This document shows, one piece after another, positions 28,190 to 38,974 of a stretch of DNA of 64,000 nucleotides. Under the pieces are notes generated by a model. The model was not told where the DNA came from. It saw nothing but the letters and a program-made list of their open reading frames with translations, and did no database searches. The position numbers were made by a program, and so were the translations under genes. Source of the DNA: Bacteroidota bacterium (GTDB lineage Bacteria; Bacteroidota; Ignavibacteria; Kryptoniales; JAKASW01); contig JAJZNW010000089.1 in the NCBI GenBank assembly GCA_021811615.1, positions 46,441 to 110,440 on the forward strand. Reading direction: 5' to 3'. Position 1 is the stretch's first letter; every line of letters begins with the position of its first letter.

Positions 28190-29311
28190 TCAGTCCTTTC
28201 CTGCTGCCGGGAGGACAACGGTAAACTTCGTTCCTTTACCGAGAGAAGATTCGACAAAGACTCTCCCCCCATGCGCTTCCGATATACGCTTCACGATTGT
28301 CAGGCCGAGACCGGTACCCTTTCGGGATGAACCGTTGGCACTCTTCGCCTGACGATACCGGTCGAAAATGAGAGGCAACTCTTCCTCAGAAATCCCGGCA
28401 CCGGAGTCGAGAATATCGAGCGCGACATAATCGCCCTTCAGCTCGGGCCGTGCATCGCCGAAATTCTTGCAGTAGACCCTTATCGTTATTTCTCCCTCTC
28501 TCGGTGTGAACTTGATGGCATTGCTAAGAAGGTTAGTGACCACCTGGTCGATCTTGCCGCTGTCGCATTCGCAGATCTGTATGTCGTCAGAGGGTTCGAT
28601 CTTGAGATTGATTCCCTTTTCCCGGATAAGGAGCTTGATTCTTCCAACGGCTCCTGCGACGATCGCGTTCAGATCGTTCGGCTGCTTGTTCAACTGGATC
28701 TTCCCGGCTTCGAGCTTGGCGACATCGAGGATGTCGTTTATGAGACCGAGCATCCTCTGCGAAGTCTCGAGGGCAGACTTCATGAACTCTTTCCGCTCAT
28801 CGGGGTTCTTGTCGAATTCCCCGCGCGCTCCCAGCTGGAGAACCCCGATGATAACGGACAAAGGGCTCCTCAGATCGTGGACGAGCATCGACTGGAAGTC
28901 GGCCTTCAGCTGTTCCACCTCGCGCTCGGCCTTCACCACACGGAGAATCGATTTGACCCTCGCTATCAGCTCGTCCTGATCGATCGGTTTGGTCAGGTAC
29001 TCGTCCGCACCGAGAGAGAATCCCTCCTCTATGCTTTTCGCGTCCTTCGAGTTCGCGGTAAGAATTATGACCGGAATGTCCTTCGTGATCTCGTTCGATC
29101 TCAAATGCTTAAGCGTTTCGAACCCGTTCATCTCCGGCATCGCAACGTCCAGTATGATCAAATCGGGATGCTCCGACGCGCTCAAGCCCAGGCATTCTTT
29201 TCCGGTCGACGCTTTGAGGACGTCGAATCCCTGCCGCTTCAGCATTCTTTCGAGAAGAATGAGATTATCGGGAGCATCGTCGACCGCCAGTATTTTTTGA
29301 CGTTCGTCCAT
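28190..29311 (-). CDS. Receiver-histidine kinase (REC-HisKA-HATPase)
   Basis: ILAVDDAPDNLILLERML, LVHDLRSPLSVI, LLSNAIKFTPREGEI, RKGTGLGLTIVKRI. Confidence 0.93.
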   Translation of the reverse strand: MDERQKILAVDDAPDNLILLERMLKRQGFDVLKASTGKECLGLSASEHPDLIILDVAMPEMNGFETLKHLRSNEITKDIPVIILTANSKDAKSIEEGFSLGADEYLTKPIDQDELIARVKSILRVVKAEREVEQLKADFQSMLVHDLRSPLSVIIGVLQLGARGEFDKNPDERKEFMKSALETSQRMLGLINDILDVAKLEAGKIQLNKQPNDLNAIVAGAVGRIKLLIREKGINLKIEPSDDIQICECDSGKIDQVVTNLLSNAIKFTPREGEITIRVYCKNFGDARPELKGDYVALDILDSGAGISEEELPLIFDRYRQAKSANGSSRKGTGLGLTIVKRISEAHGGRVFVESSLGKGTKFTVVLPAAGKD

Positions 29312-29357
29312 TTCTCAGTGTCGCCTCATCGAGACAGCGGAAGGATCTGTAATCCGA

Positions 29358-32300
29358 TCACGGCTTCCGCTCCTTTCTCTGTATGAATTTATTCACTTCC
29401 CGGAGGATTATTTCACGCGTCAGTCCTTCTTTCCTGACGATATTCTTGATCCGGGAATTGAGCATTCTTTTTTCCTCGTCGGTTATTTCCTTTGCCGTGA
29501 GGACAACGACAGGCACATCCTTGAGCCTATCATCCTCCTGCATTTTCTCCACGACTTTAAAACCATCCATCTCCGGCATCAGGAGGTCGAGAAATACAAG
29601 AGAAGGGACGCCGGACTTCAAAAACTCGAACGCTTCGACTCCGTTTCGGGCAGTTGAAATATTGAATTTACTTCTCTCCAAAATGTTACGAAGAAAATCC
29701 GTGAAGTCCTCGTTGTCGTCGACGACGAGTATGTCGCCGCCGTCGGTTCCCGTGGAGGCGCGCACAATAGAAACGATCTTGTCCGCCTCGACCGGTTTTA
29801 CAACGTAGGACTCGGCACCGAGAGAAAGCGCGAGCGCCTTGTTATCGACGATAGAATGAATAATGACAGGTATATCTTTCAATTCCGGATCGGCTTTTAG
29901 TTCCTGCAACACCTGCCACCCGTCTTTTTCAGGCATCATTATATCGAGGGTAACCAGAACGGGTTTCATCTCCTGGACGGTATCGAGCGCTCTGGTGGAG
30001 TCGGTTACTCCGACAAACTCGAACCCTTCTCCTTCCAGGTGGGTCTTCAATAACATCAGCACCTCTGGGTCGTCGTCTACACAGACGATAAGGTTATTGG
30101 CATTCAACGGTCCGTTTGAAGTCGGCGGCGCCTCCGTTCTGTTATAAACTTCATTCCTCTCCGCAAACTTATAGACTGTCGGCAAGGTCACCGTGAAGGT
30201 CGACCCCTTGCCAAACTCGCTTTTCACCGTCAGGTCTCCACCGAGCATCCTGGCGAGTCTCCTGGATATCGAGAGGCCAAGGCCCGTACCACCATACTTG
30301 CGCGTGTTGGAGCCGTCCACCTGTCTGAATTCCTCAAAAATCAGTTCAAGGAAGTCGTCTGGTATACCCGGCCCGGTATCTTCGACGGCAACCGAGACAA
30401 GGTTCCCCTCCATGAGTTTTGCGCTGACCTTAATATGTCCGCTTTCGGTGAATTTGGCGGCATTGCTGAGCAGGTTCAATATTATCTGTTTTATTCTCGC
30501 CGGGTCCGACTCGAATGCCGGCATAGCGGGGTCGACCTCGGAAATGAGTTCGACGTGCTTACCGCCGACCAGCGGCGCAACTGTGGAAAGCGAGTCGGCG
30601 ATCACCGTCTCGAGGCTGAACTGCTCGGATAATATCGTGATCCGTCCCGCCTCGATCTTCGACAAATCGAGAATGTCGTTGATGAGCGCAAGGAGGTTCC
30701 TTGCATTTCTCAGGACTATCTCCAGTCCCTCTTTCTGTTCCCCGGTAGGGGGCGTGACGTCGTCGGTCAGCACGAGGTTCGTGAATCCAATTATCGAATT
30801 AAGAGGGGTCCGGAGTTCGTGGCTCATGTTTGCGAGGAACTGGCTCTTCAGTCTGCTTGCCTCTTCAAGCTGTTGATTGGCCAAAACGAGCTGAGCGTTG
30901 GCTTCTTCCACCCACACCTTTGACATTCTAAGCTGCTCGTTGAAATCTTCCAGCTCCTTGGACTTCTCGAGGATATCGGAGTAGAGGAAAGCGTTCTCGA
31001 CGGCGCCTCCAAGCACCCGGGAGATCATCACAAAGAACTCCATGTCAGACTCTTCGGACTCGAGCATTTCCTTCGATACAGCGAGGAGAACGCCATGAGT
31101 CTTCCTTGTCCCTATGATCGGAACCACCGCCGCCGAAGCTATCTTCTCCCTGCGGAGCGACTGAAATATGGCGGACGGTTTCAGCTCTTCCGTAATCGAA
31201 GGTATATGTTTCGGTATGCCGAGCTTCATGGATTCGAACAGGACTCCGTCGGCAAGCGGGAAGGAATGCACACTCTGATCCTTCAGGAATGGATTGCTGA
31301 AACCAAGCGAAGCGGCCAGATTCATGTTGCCGGTAGCCTCGTTAAGGAGGTACACGGCGGCGGCCGATATCCCTTCAAATTCCATCAGACGCGTGAGGCT
31401 CTTGTTCAGGATCTCAAATACATCGAGGGCATCTTTGACGGCCATGGCCGTCCTGTTAATGACGGAAAGCCTTCTGTTCTGTTTCTTTACCGCAATTTCG
31501 TTTCTCTTCTGATCTGTTATGTCGCTGAATGTAACCACTGCGCCGCTGACTACCCGGCCAGGGTCGATCAGGGGGGAAGCGCTGATCGAGATAATGCGCT
31601 CGGTTCCATTTCGTATAATGAGGAGCTCGCTGTTCCGGACATCCTTGCCCTCTACGGCAGCCTGTTTCACGGGGTTTTCGTCTTCGATAAGAGGAGCACC
31701 ATCCAGTTTGCGAACACCAAGCGTATCGGAGTAATCCTCAAAGCTCAGCGCCGGTATCTCGGTGAGTCCGAAAGTCCTTTTGCCGCCTTCGTTCATCAGG
31801 ATGATTTTGCCGTTCCTGTCGACGAGTGCAATCCCTTCCGCAGCGCTCGCAAAGATCTTCTCGAGCTGGTCTGACTGTTCGGCAACCTTCGCACCCAGTT
31901 TCAATTTCTGGAATCCAGCAGCCAGCTCGTTCGCCGCCGCATCTGCAAGATCGGCCTCGTACTTTATGTTTCCCGGAGCGGCTATCGAAACGTATTGAAG
32001 TACCCCGACAAGTTGACCCGATGTGACCAGCGGAAGGCTTATCAGGCCCATGGCATCCCTGAAGAAGGGCTCGTTTCCGAAATCTGAGAACTCCGTCTCC
32101 GCGAGCGACCGGCTGAAGACCATCTTACAGAGTTTAGCGGCCCGTTCTGCATTTGTCTCGGAACCCGCTTCGAACTTCTGCACCGGAAGGACTGACGGTG
32201 TTCTTCCCAGAGCGTTTCGCTGCGCGAGGAGCTGAAGCGATGCACCCGCTTCATCGTAGGAGTAGAGCGCCGACAGAGGAGAGCCCAGCACCTCCGTAAG

Positions 32301-33926
32301 AAATACGACGGCGGAATCTGCCAGCTCGCCGATCGTGCTGCTCGAGAAAGCGAGCTGGGCAACCCGGTAAGCGGTCTCTTTCCTTTTTTCCTCCCATTTC
32401 TTCTCGGTAATGTCTTCACAGATACCGACGAGTGCGATCATATCCCCATTCGTGTCCTTGATCGAGCTGGTACTCAGAGAGATGAAGTATTCTGTACCGT
32501 CCTTCTTCCTGTTGAGCACCTCTCCCCTCCAACTCCCTTTTCGGACGGTTTGTACGAAGATGTCGCGTGCCTTGTAATAGCCGAAGCTTGGAGAAACGAT
32601 TGTCCAGAGGCTTCGCCCAGGTAATTCATCCAGAGTATACCCGAAGAGCTTCTCTGCCGCGGTATTAAGATAAGTGACGAGCCCTTCGGGATCGGTCAGT
32701 GCGATCGCTTCGTCGGTATTCTCCACAGCCGCACTCAAAACTTGGTTGTGGTGCTCCAGTTGTTTCCTTCTGGTGATGTCCCTGTAAACCGTGATAGTAC
32801 CGAGCCTCTTCCCCTCGATGACTATGAGCGCCGAATTCAAGAGAGCCTCTCTTCTCTCCCTTCCCTTGGTAATAACAGTCAACTCGAGCTCACTGGCCCT
32901 CCCCTGTTCGACCTGTTCGGCGTACCTGCCGGCCTTCTCTCTTTCGTCCTGATCATAGAGGTCGTCTATCGGCCTGACTCTCATTTCCGCAAGAGTATAT
33001 CCAAACACATTTTCGAATGCCGGGTTCACATACAGAGTGAAACCGGTCTCGTTCACGATTCTCACGGGATCAGGGACTTTTTCGAGATAGACCTGGTACT
33101 TGAGAAGTTCTCGGTTGACCGATTTCAATCCTTCAGAACTCCGGACGTAATCGGCGAATATCTGGCCGACGTCGACGAGGCTTCCGACGGCACCGATCAC
33201 ATAGGCGATAGAAGATATCCCGAGACGTACAGCAGAAGCGCTATCGCCGATTCTAACGGAGAAGGCTCCTACGAGCGTTCCGAGAGTCAGCAGGAACAGC
33301 GCGATGCTGATCGAGTAATTGAAAAGGGTGGGATACTTGAGATAATTCAGGCTCACTCCGAAGAACGCGATGAGAAAGAACGCGGCGACCACAAAGTTGA
33401 GAGGACGCATGTTACCGGAAGAGAGTTCTTCGCCGAGCTTCTGTCCCTGGGAGACAAATACCACGACGATTACGACAATACCGGCGACCACGATGCCGGC
33501 GAACGCATCGAAGAGGATCGACTTCGGTTTAGGGTAGATCCAGACGAGGACCGTACCCACGGCAAGCATCAAAGCGAGAAGAAAACTCCCTCCCTGCCAG
33601 GCGGCCAGCTGGAAGCCGAAAGCAGCCTGTCCTCCGCCGACAACACCAAGGTCCGCTGCAATGATTGCGGTGACCCTGGTGAATCCGCCGACCAGGAACG
33701 CGAGCGCGATGAATTCCAACAGGCGATCTCTCAAGACTATGTACCTCGAAAAGGCAAACAGGGAGATCGCGACCGATATCATATTGGTAATGAGAATGGA
33801 ATCGAGGAGGAGCCGGGAGTCGACCGAGACATGGGTAAATATCCCGATAAGGGCGATGATGATCGCAAATACCCATGCCCCGCCGACACCGACGGCGAGA
33901 GAGAACAGCCCTCTGTTCTGTTTCAT
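29358..33926 (-). CDS. Large hybrid sensor histidine kinase: multi-TM N-terminus, PAS, GAF, HisKA, HATPase, two C-terminal receivers
   Basis: FLANMSHELRTPLNSIIGFTNL, LLSNAAKFTESGHI, KYGGTGLGLSISRRLARMLGG, VCVDDDPEVL, ILVVDDNEDFTDFL; ATG 33924-33926 directly after upstream stop. Confidence 0.93.
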   Translation of the reverse strand: MKQNRGLFSLAVGVGGAWVFAIIIALIGIFTHVSVDSRLLLDSILITNMISVAISLFAFSRYIVLRDRLLEFIALAFLVGGFTRVTAIIAADLGVVGGGQAAFGFQLAAWQGGSFLLALMLAVGTVLVWIYPKPKSILFDAFAGIVVAGIVVIVVVFVSQGQKLGEELSSGNMRPLNFVVAAFFLIAFFGVSLNYLKYPTLFNYSISIALFLLTLGTLVGAFSVRIGDSASAVRLGISSIAYVIGAVGSLVDVGQIFADYVRSSEGLKSVNRELLKYQVYLEKVPDPVRIVNETGFTLYVNPAFENVFGYTLAEMRVRPIDDLYDQDEREKAGRYAEQVEQGRASELELTVITKGRERREALLNSALIVIEGKRLGTITVYRDITRRKQLEHHNQVLSAAVENTDEAIALTDPEGLVTYLNTAAEKLFGYTLDELPGRSLWTIVSPSFGYYKARDIFVQTVRKGSWRGEVLNRKKDGTEYFISLSTSSIKDTNGDMIALVGICEDITEKKWEEKRKETAYRVAQLAFSSSTIGELADSAVVFLTEVLGSPLSALYSYDEAGASLQLLAQRNALGRTPSVLPVQKFEAGSETNAERAAKLCKMVFSRSLAETEFSDFGNEPFFRDAMGLISLPLVTSGQLVGVLQYVSIAAPGNIKYEADLADAAANELAAGFQKLKLGAKVAEQSDQLEKIFASAAEGIALVDRNGKIILMNEGGKRTFGLTEIPALSFEDYSDTLGVRKLDGAPLIEDENPVKQAAVEGKDVRNSELLIIRNGTERIISISASPLIDPGRVVSGAVVTFSDITDQKRNEIAVKKQNRRLSVINRTAMAVKDALDVFEILNKSLTRLMEFEGISAAAVYLLNEATGNMNLAASLGFSNPFLKDQSVHSFPLADGVLFESMKLGIPKHIPSITEELKPSAIFQSLRREKIASAAVVPIIGTRKTHGVLLAVSKEMLESEESDMEFFVMISRVLGGAVENAFLYSDILEKSKELEDFNEQLRMSKVWVEEANAQLVLANQQLEEASRLKSQFLANMSHELRTPLNSIIGFTNLVLTDDVTPPTGEQKEGLEIVLRNARNLLALINDILDLSKIEAGRITILSEQFSLETVIADSLSTVAPLVGGKHVELISEVDPAMPAFESDPARIKQIILNLLSNAAKFTESGHIKVSAKLMEGNLVSVAVEDTGPGIPDDFLELIFEEFRQVDGSNTRKYGGTGLGLSISRRLARMLGGDLTVKSEFGKGSTFTVTLPTVYKFAERNEVYNRTEAPPTSNGPLNANNLIVCVDDDPEVLMLLKTHLEGEGFEFVGVTDSTRALDTVQEMKPVLVTLDIMMPEKDGWQVLQELKADPELKDIPVIIHSIVDNKALALSLGAESYVVKPVEADKIVSIVRASTGTDGGDILVVDDNEDFTDFLRNILERSKFNISTARNGVEAFEFLKSGVPSLVFLDLLMPEMDGFKVVEKMQEDDRLKDVPVVVLTAKEITDEEKRMLNSRIKNIVRKEGLTREIILREVNKFIQRKERKP

Positions 33927-33927
33927 C

Positions 33928-34320
33928 CTACTTTCCGGTAGAAGGTTCACCTGATATGTATTTCTTAAGTGTCTCGACAAGGAGCACCGGGTCTACGGGC
34001 TTCGTGAGATAGTCGTTGCATCCGGCCTCCAACGCGCGCTCCCTGTCGCCAAGCATAGCCTGTGCCGTCACCGCAATAACGGGTATGTTGCTAGTTGACT
34101 CGTTCGATTTCAATGCGGCCGCGGTCTCGTAACCATCCATGTCGGGCATTTTCATATCGAGGAGTATCACGTCGGGACTCCGCTCGACGGCGAGCCTGTA
34201 AGTCTCGCGGCCCGTTTGCGCCTCGATGCACTCGAATTCTTTTCCCAATCGCCGGATCAATCGCCTCATGAGGAGGATATTATCCGAATTGTCGTCGGCT
34301 ATCAGGAAAAGGCGAGGCAT
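33928..34320 (-). CDS. Single-domain response regulator
   Basis: MPRLFLIADDNSDNILLMRRL, VILLDMKMPDMDGYE, IAVTAQAMLGDRERALEAGCNDYLTKPVDP; start overlaps upstream stop (TGATG). Confidence 0.9.
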   Translation of the reverse strand: MPRLFLIADDNSDNILLMRRLIRRLGKEFECIEAQTGRETYRLAVERSPDVILLDMKMPDMDGYETAAALKSNESTSNIPVIAVTAQAMLGDRERALEAGCNDYLTKPVDPVLLVETLKKYISGEPSTGK

Positions 34321-35720
34321 CAAGATTTGCCCGGTTTCAGTATTTTCTGGACAACCTTCATGACTTCGGATGCACGTTCGCCGGCCTCCTCGCGGGAAGC
34401 GGCTTCCGAAATCACTCTTATGATAGGCTCGGTATTCGATTTCCTTAAGTGGATCCAATAATCGGGGGCGTCGATCTTAAGTCCATCTTCGGTGTTAATC
34501 TTGAATTTCGAATAACTCTTTCTCACCGATTCGATCACCTTATCGGGGTTTCCCTTCCCGATGTCAATTCTCATCTTAACAATTTCAAATTTAGGGAGCG
34601 AGTCCTTCAGTTGAGAAAGTGTGCCACCGAATTCGAGTAGGTGCTGGAGTGTTATGCCGATGCCGACGAGCGCATCGCGGCCATAATGCACCTCAGGAAG
34701 GATGACACCTCCGCTTCCCTCGCCTCCGACGACTGCATCGACGCTTTTCATCTTCTTAACGACGTTTATTTCCCCGACGGCCGATCTGTACACCTTGCCG
34801 TCCAGCTCCTGCGCGATGACATCGACTGCACGTGTCGTCGAAAGATTCACCGCGGCCACGCGTTTCTCTTTGGGAGTCTTCGAAAAAATGAACTTCACCG
34901 CCTGTGCGACCGTGTACTCCTCACTGAACGGCTCCCCTTTCTCGGTAATAAGAACAAGCCTGTCGACATCCGGGTCGACGACGATCCCGAGGTCTGCCTT
35001 TTCGAGCCTGACGCGATCCATGACGGCACCGAGGTTCTCGGGGATGGGTTCCGGCTTCCTCGGAAATTCGCCTGTGGGCTCGCAGTTCATCTTGACAAGA
35101 CTGCATCCCAGCTCATTCAGGAGAGATGGGACTACGGTTGCCCCGCCGGCATTCACGCAGTCCACAACAACCTTGAAATGTCTCTTTCGGATTGCTTCGA
35201 CATCGATCGACTTTATCGCCAGAACGCGTCTTACATGATCGTGAAGAAAGTAATCGTTGTGTTCGATCTTCCCGGTCGAATTAAACGCCGCATACTTCGG
35301 ATTCATCTCCGCGTATTTCCAAAGCTCCTTGTTTTCTGCGGCGTCGAGGAAGACCCCAGTTTCATTGATGAACTTAAGACCGTTCCACTCCATGGGGTTA
35401 TGACTCGCGGTAACGGCAACTCCGCCCGCTGCGTCCGAATGTTCGGCAGCGAGCTGCACGGTAGGGGTCGGACAAATTCCTATGTCGACCACGTCGCAAC
35501 CGTTTGCGGCCAGGGTACCTATAAGCATTTCCGCCAGCATCTCGCCATGGTACCTGCCGTCCCTTCCTACAACTATCTTCCCGCGATCGGTGAATTTCGC
35601 GAAGGCATTCGCGTATTTGATTACAGTCTCCGGTGTAAGTGAATCTCCCACAATTCCCCTCAGACCGGATATGCTGACGATTAACGAAGAAGTAACGCTG
35701 GATCGTGTAGTCTTACTCAT
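34320..35720 (-). CDS. Phosphoglucosamine mutase / phosphohexomutase family
   Basis: ISGLRGIVGDSLTPETVIKYANAFAKF, VTASHNPMEWNGLKF, DPDVDRLVLI, GEGSGGVILPEVHYGRDA. Confidence 0.9.
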   Translation of the reverse strand: MSKTTRSSVTSSLIVSISGLRGIVGDSLTPETVIKYANAFAKFTDRGKIVVGRDGRYHGEMLAEMLIGTLAANGCDVVDIGICPTPTVQLAAEHSDAAGGVAVTASHNPMEWNGLKFINETGVFLDAAENKELWKYAEMNPKYAAFNSTGKIEHNDYFLHDHVRRVLAIKSIDVEAIRKRHFKVVVDCVNAGGATVVPSLLNELGCSLVKMNCEPTGEFPRKPEPIPENLGAVMDRVRLEKADLGIVVDPDVDRLVLITEKGEPFSEEYTVAQAVKFIFSKTPKEKRVAAVNLSTTRAVDVIAQELDGKVYRSAVGEINVVKKMKSVDAVVGGEGSGGVILPEVHYGRDALVGIGITLQHLLEFGGTLSQLKDSLPKFEIVKMRIDIGKGNPDKVIESVRKSYSKFKINTEDGLKIDAPDYWIHLRKSNTEPIIRVISEAASREEAGERASEVMKVVQKILKPGKS

Positions 35721-36202
35721 TTCCTACCCTTAGTGGTTATTATCTTTGAAAATTGAATTAATCTCCTGCTCGGAACATAGCCTCTCGCCTTAAGAAAAGT
35801 ACCAACCGTTTTATTGTACGCGTAGACGCTCATTAAAATATACTCGACCTTTTCATCTTTCGCCAATCTCTCGACCGCACTCAACAGCGCGCCTCCGATA
35901 CCATGGCGGCGCCATCCCTTCTTCGTGACCGCATACGGAAGGTAGAAGTAATTCTCCGACCTGTACACGGTAACATACCCGACCACTTCATCCTTGCCTT
36001 TCCTTGTCCCGGGAACCACCGCAACGATCAGCATCGCGTCATTTCCTCCGAGAAAGTGGATGAAATCGTCCGCTTTCATTCTCTGCCCGGGATAGTTCTC
36101 GATTTCTCTCACACCTGCACTCATCTTCACAATTTCGGCAAGATCTCCCCGCCTCGCTCTGCGAATTCTGAAGTCCGTCTGCTTCTTCTCCATAGACTTC
36201 AT
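35717..36202 (-). CDS. GNAT-family N-acetyltransferase
   Basis: IRRARRGDLAEIVKMS, YLPYAVTKKGWRRHGIGGALLSAVERLAKDE. Confidence 0.88.
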   Translation of the reverse strand: MKSMEKKQTDFRIRRARRGDLAEIVKMSAGVREIENYPGQRMKADDFIHFLGGNDAMLIVAVVPGTRKGKDEVVGYVTVYRSENYFYLPYAVTKKGWRRHGIGGALLSAVERLAKDEKVEYILMSVYAYNKTVGTFLKARGYVPSRRLIQFSKIITTKGRK

Positions 36203-36994
36203 CTATCGGCTCTTCCGTGACGGGTGTTTTCTATGGTTCTTTTCATAAATAAGTCTGACCCCTTCGAGCACGAGAGCCGGTTCCAGGTGGTTAATAATTC
36301 CGGTGTGTGCCGACATTATCTTTCCGTAGCCGCCCGTGGCTATCACGGTCGCGTCTGTGCCGAGAGTGTCCTTAATCCTCCTCACAATTCCTTCCATGGC
36401 ATCGACCGCACCGAACATTATACCGCTCTGCATACTCTTGACGGTTGTCTTGCCGATAACATTCTCCGGAAAGCGTAGTTCGATTCTCGGAAGCTTCGCA
36501 GCTCTCCGCTGGAGATCCGCCGCGGCGGTCTCCAGGCCCGGCGCGATTGCGCCTCCGAGATAAACACCGTCGCCTGAAACCACATCGAAAGTCGTTGCGG
36601 TACCGAAGTCGAGTATGATCAGCGGGCCGCCGTACTTTTTGTATCCGGCTACCGCCGCACATATCCTGTCGCTCCCCACCGCCAGGGGCTCGTCATATCC
36701 TACCTTCAGCCCGAGATCAAGTTCCGAGTTCACCACCATGGAACCGCAGCCGAAATACTTCTGCGACATCCTTTCGAGAATGCCGGTCAGATTGGGGACC
36801 ACCGAAGAGATTCCTGCTCCCTCTATGTTCCTCGGCTTAATTCCATCATGTTCAAGCAGCGAAAGGACCACGATGCCGATCTCGTCCTCGGTCCTGACAA
36901 CCTCGCTGGAGACCCGGTAATCATTCTTGAGCTTCTCCCTGTCATACACGCCGAATTGAGTGTGAGTGTTTCCGACATCTATGCAAAGAAGCAT
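36203..36994 (-). CDS. coaX: Type III pantothenate kinase
   Basis: MLLCIDVGNTHTQFGVYD, DRICAAVAGYKKYGGPLIILDFGTATTFDVV, GGAIAPGLETAADLQRRAAKLP, VIATGGYG. Confidence 0.95.
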   Translation of the reverse strand: MLLCIDVGNTHTQFGVYDREKLKNDYRVSSEVVRTEDEIGIVVLSLLEHDGIKPRNIEGAGISSVVPNLTGILERMSQKYFGCGSMVVNSELDLGLKVGYDEPLAVGSDRICAAVAGYKKYGGPLIILDFGTATTFDVVSGDGVYLGGAIAPGLETAAADLQRRAAKLPRIELRFPENVIGKTTVKSMQSGIMFGAVDAMEGIVRRIKDTLGTDATVIATGGYGKIMSAHTGIINHLEPALVLEGVRLIYEKNHRKHPSRKSR

Positions 36995-37758
36995 TATTTC
37001 ATCCCTCCTGTGCCCGGTCTGTAAATTTCAGAAATAGTTATTTCCCCTGCAGTGAACTTCAGCACTCCGGACGATGTAAGGATTGAAACCGCACCATCGT
37101 CGCCGACTTCATCCAGAGTGCCTTCAAACTCCTTTCCCGCTACGTTGAATTTGATCCTCTTTCCAAACATGGAGGATCTATCTCTCCATCTTTTCATGAT
37201 TGAGTAGAAATCTTTTGCCTTCAAAGACTCGTAAATGTCGTTGAAAGAAAACAGAATGGAGGAGAGGACTTCTTCCCGGTCGAAGCTTCGCCCGGCGATC
37301 ATCGAGAGCGACACTGCGCTTGCCGATATTTCATCCGGGAATAGAGTCTGATTCACATTCAGCCCGACACCGAGAACGACATGATTCAGTTTGTCGCCTT
37401 CAAAATTCGATTCGAGCAATATGCCGCACAACTTTCTGCCGCGGAAGAGGATGTCGTTCGGCCATTTCAGCTCACTCTTCACGCCGGCAACACTCTCAAC
37501 GGCATCGGCGACCGCGACAGCGGCCGAAAATGTCAGAATGAACACTTCGTCCCTGTTCAAGAAGGTGGGACGCAAGAGGATTGAGAAGAGGAGACTCGAG
37601 AGGGGCTCGGCTTGCCACTTCCGGCCGAACCGGCCGCGCCCCGACGTTTGTTCATCCGCAACCGCAACAGTCCCTTCGGGAAACCCTTTTTCCCCCAGCC
37701 TGAGGAGATAGCTGTTTGTCGAGTCGATTTTTCCAAACCGGTATATATCGTAATTCAA
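36994..37758 (-). CDS. birA: Biotin--[acetyl-CoA-carboxylase] ligase
   Basis: IDSTNSYLLRLGEKGFPEGTVAVADEQTSGRGRFGRKWQA, LKWPNDILFRGRKLCGILLES, GVGLNVNQ. Confidence 0.93.
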   Translation of the reverse strand: MNYDIYRFGKIDSTNSYLLRLGEKGFPEGTVAVADEQTSGRGRFGRKWQAEPLSSLLFSILLRPTFLNRDEVFILTFSAAVAVADAVESVAGVKSELKWPNDILFRGRKLCGILLESNFEGDKLNHVVLGVGLNVNQTLFPDEISASAVSLSMIAGRSFDREEVLSSILFSFNDIYESLKAKDFYSIMKRWRDRSSMFGKRIKFNVAGKEFEGTLDEVGDDGAVSILTSSGVLKFTAGEITISEIYRPGTGGMK

Positions 37759-38045
37759 AGTAGTGCCAAAATTTAACCCTGACAGGGCTTAAAGCAAAGT
37801 ACGTTCCAATTAACGACGTCGACTGCGAATTGAGATGCCGGTCACAATCGGATTGCAACCTGTTGCATGTGAGCTACATGAATTCAATCTTAATTTGAGC
37901 TTGCGAGTGTGGCTGACTTGAATCCGGCAAATGAAAATCTTAGATCAACTTTTTCAAGTGATGTCCCATATTCGTGCAAGTAGTAAACTTCCGGCATTAG
38001 GCATGCAAGCAATAGAAACCCAAACAAAAATCAAAGGAGAAAAAC

Positions 38046-38609
38046 ATGCTTCGCAGACTCTCTGCAGCACTACTTGCTATGACTGCACTTGCTTTCACCG
38101 TTCCGAACGCTCAAGCTCAGGAATTCTGGGGCCAGGGGACAAAGTCATGGGGTGCCGGTGTTCAATTGTCACTTCCCACGGGAAACCTCAGCGACTTCGG
38201 AGGAGTTGGATTCGGAGCGTTCGGGAAATTCCAATACGGTCTAACACCTGAATGGATGCTGACAGGATCATTGGGATATAACTTCTGGACGAGCAAGGAT
38301 CAGGGATTTGGAGTAAGCTCAAAGGCAAGCGCAGTTCCGCTCCTTGTAGGAGCAAAGTACAATCTCGGAAACCAGGTGACGCCCGGCTTCTATGCATTCG
38401 CGGAAGTCGGACTCTACTTCGCATCCTACACAGCGGCGGGCAGCGTCTTCGGGATTCCGTTCACCTCCACGACGTCCGAAACCAAAGCGGTGCTTTGTCC
38501 CGGAGTCGGCTATCAGTTCCAGAATTTCGACGTATCTGCTAAGTATGTCGTCAACGGCGACATTAGCAACTTCGCCATTTCCGCCGCCTATCAACTCCCT
38601 CTGCATTGA
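38046..38609 (+). CDS. Outer-membrane beta-barrel protein
   Basis: signal peptide MLRRLSAALLAMTALAFTVPNAQAQ, OmpX/porin-like strand pattern; AAAGGAG ribosome site. Confidence 0.75.
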   Translation: MLRRLSAALLAMTALAFTVPNAQAQEFWGQGTKSWGAGVQLSLPTGNLSDFGGVGFGAFGKFQYGLTPEWMLTGSLGYNFWTSKDQGFGVSSKASAVPLLVGAKYNLGNQVTPGFYAFAEVGLYFASYTAAGSVFGIPFTSTTSETKAVLCPGVGYQFQNFDVSAKYVVNGDISNFAISAAYQLPLH

Positions 38610-38643
38610 ATCTGAACCGGTAAAAAAGACCGCAAAATTTTTG

Positions 38644-38672
38644 ATAGCCGTCCATTTCCGATGGACGGCTAT
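38644..38672 (+). terminator. Rho-independent terminator
   Basis: ATAGCCGTCCAT-ttccg-ATGGACGGCTAT then TCTTGTT. Confidence 0.75.
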
Positions 38673-38974
38673 TCTTGTTGCCTGACCTCAACCGTTCACG
38701 CTTATGCTGCATCCGGAGAAGCGGGCTAATAAAGCAGAAGAGAACCGCATGCAGACAGGGCACGATTAACCGCGACAAATCGTTGAACAGATCTCAGACT
38801 GCGGAGAACGGCGTTCCATTCCTGTTTCGCGTGTGCAATCATTCATCCCGGTATGTTATCGTTTTGACAAAAGGAATCCGGCGGCCCTTTCATTTTCAGT
38901 GCTGTAAATTTCTGAAAAAAGTTTGATATTATTTCAGAGCATACGTATCGAGGATCGCACAAATTGAAAATCGA

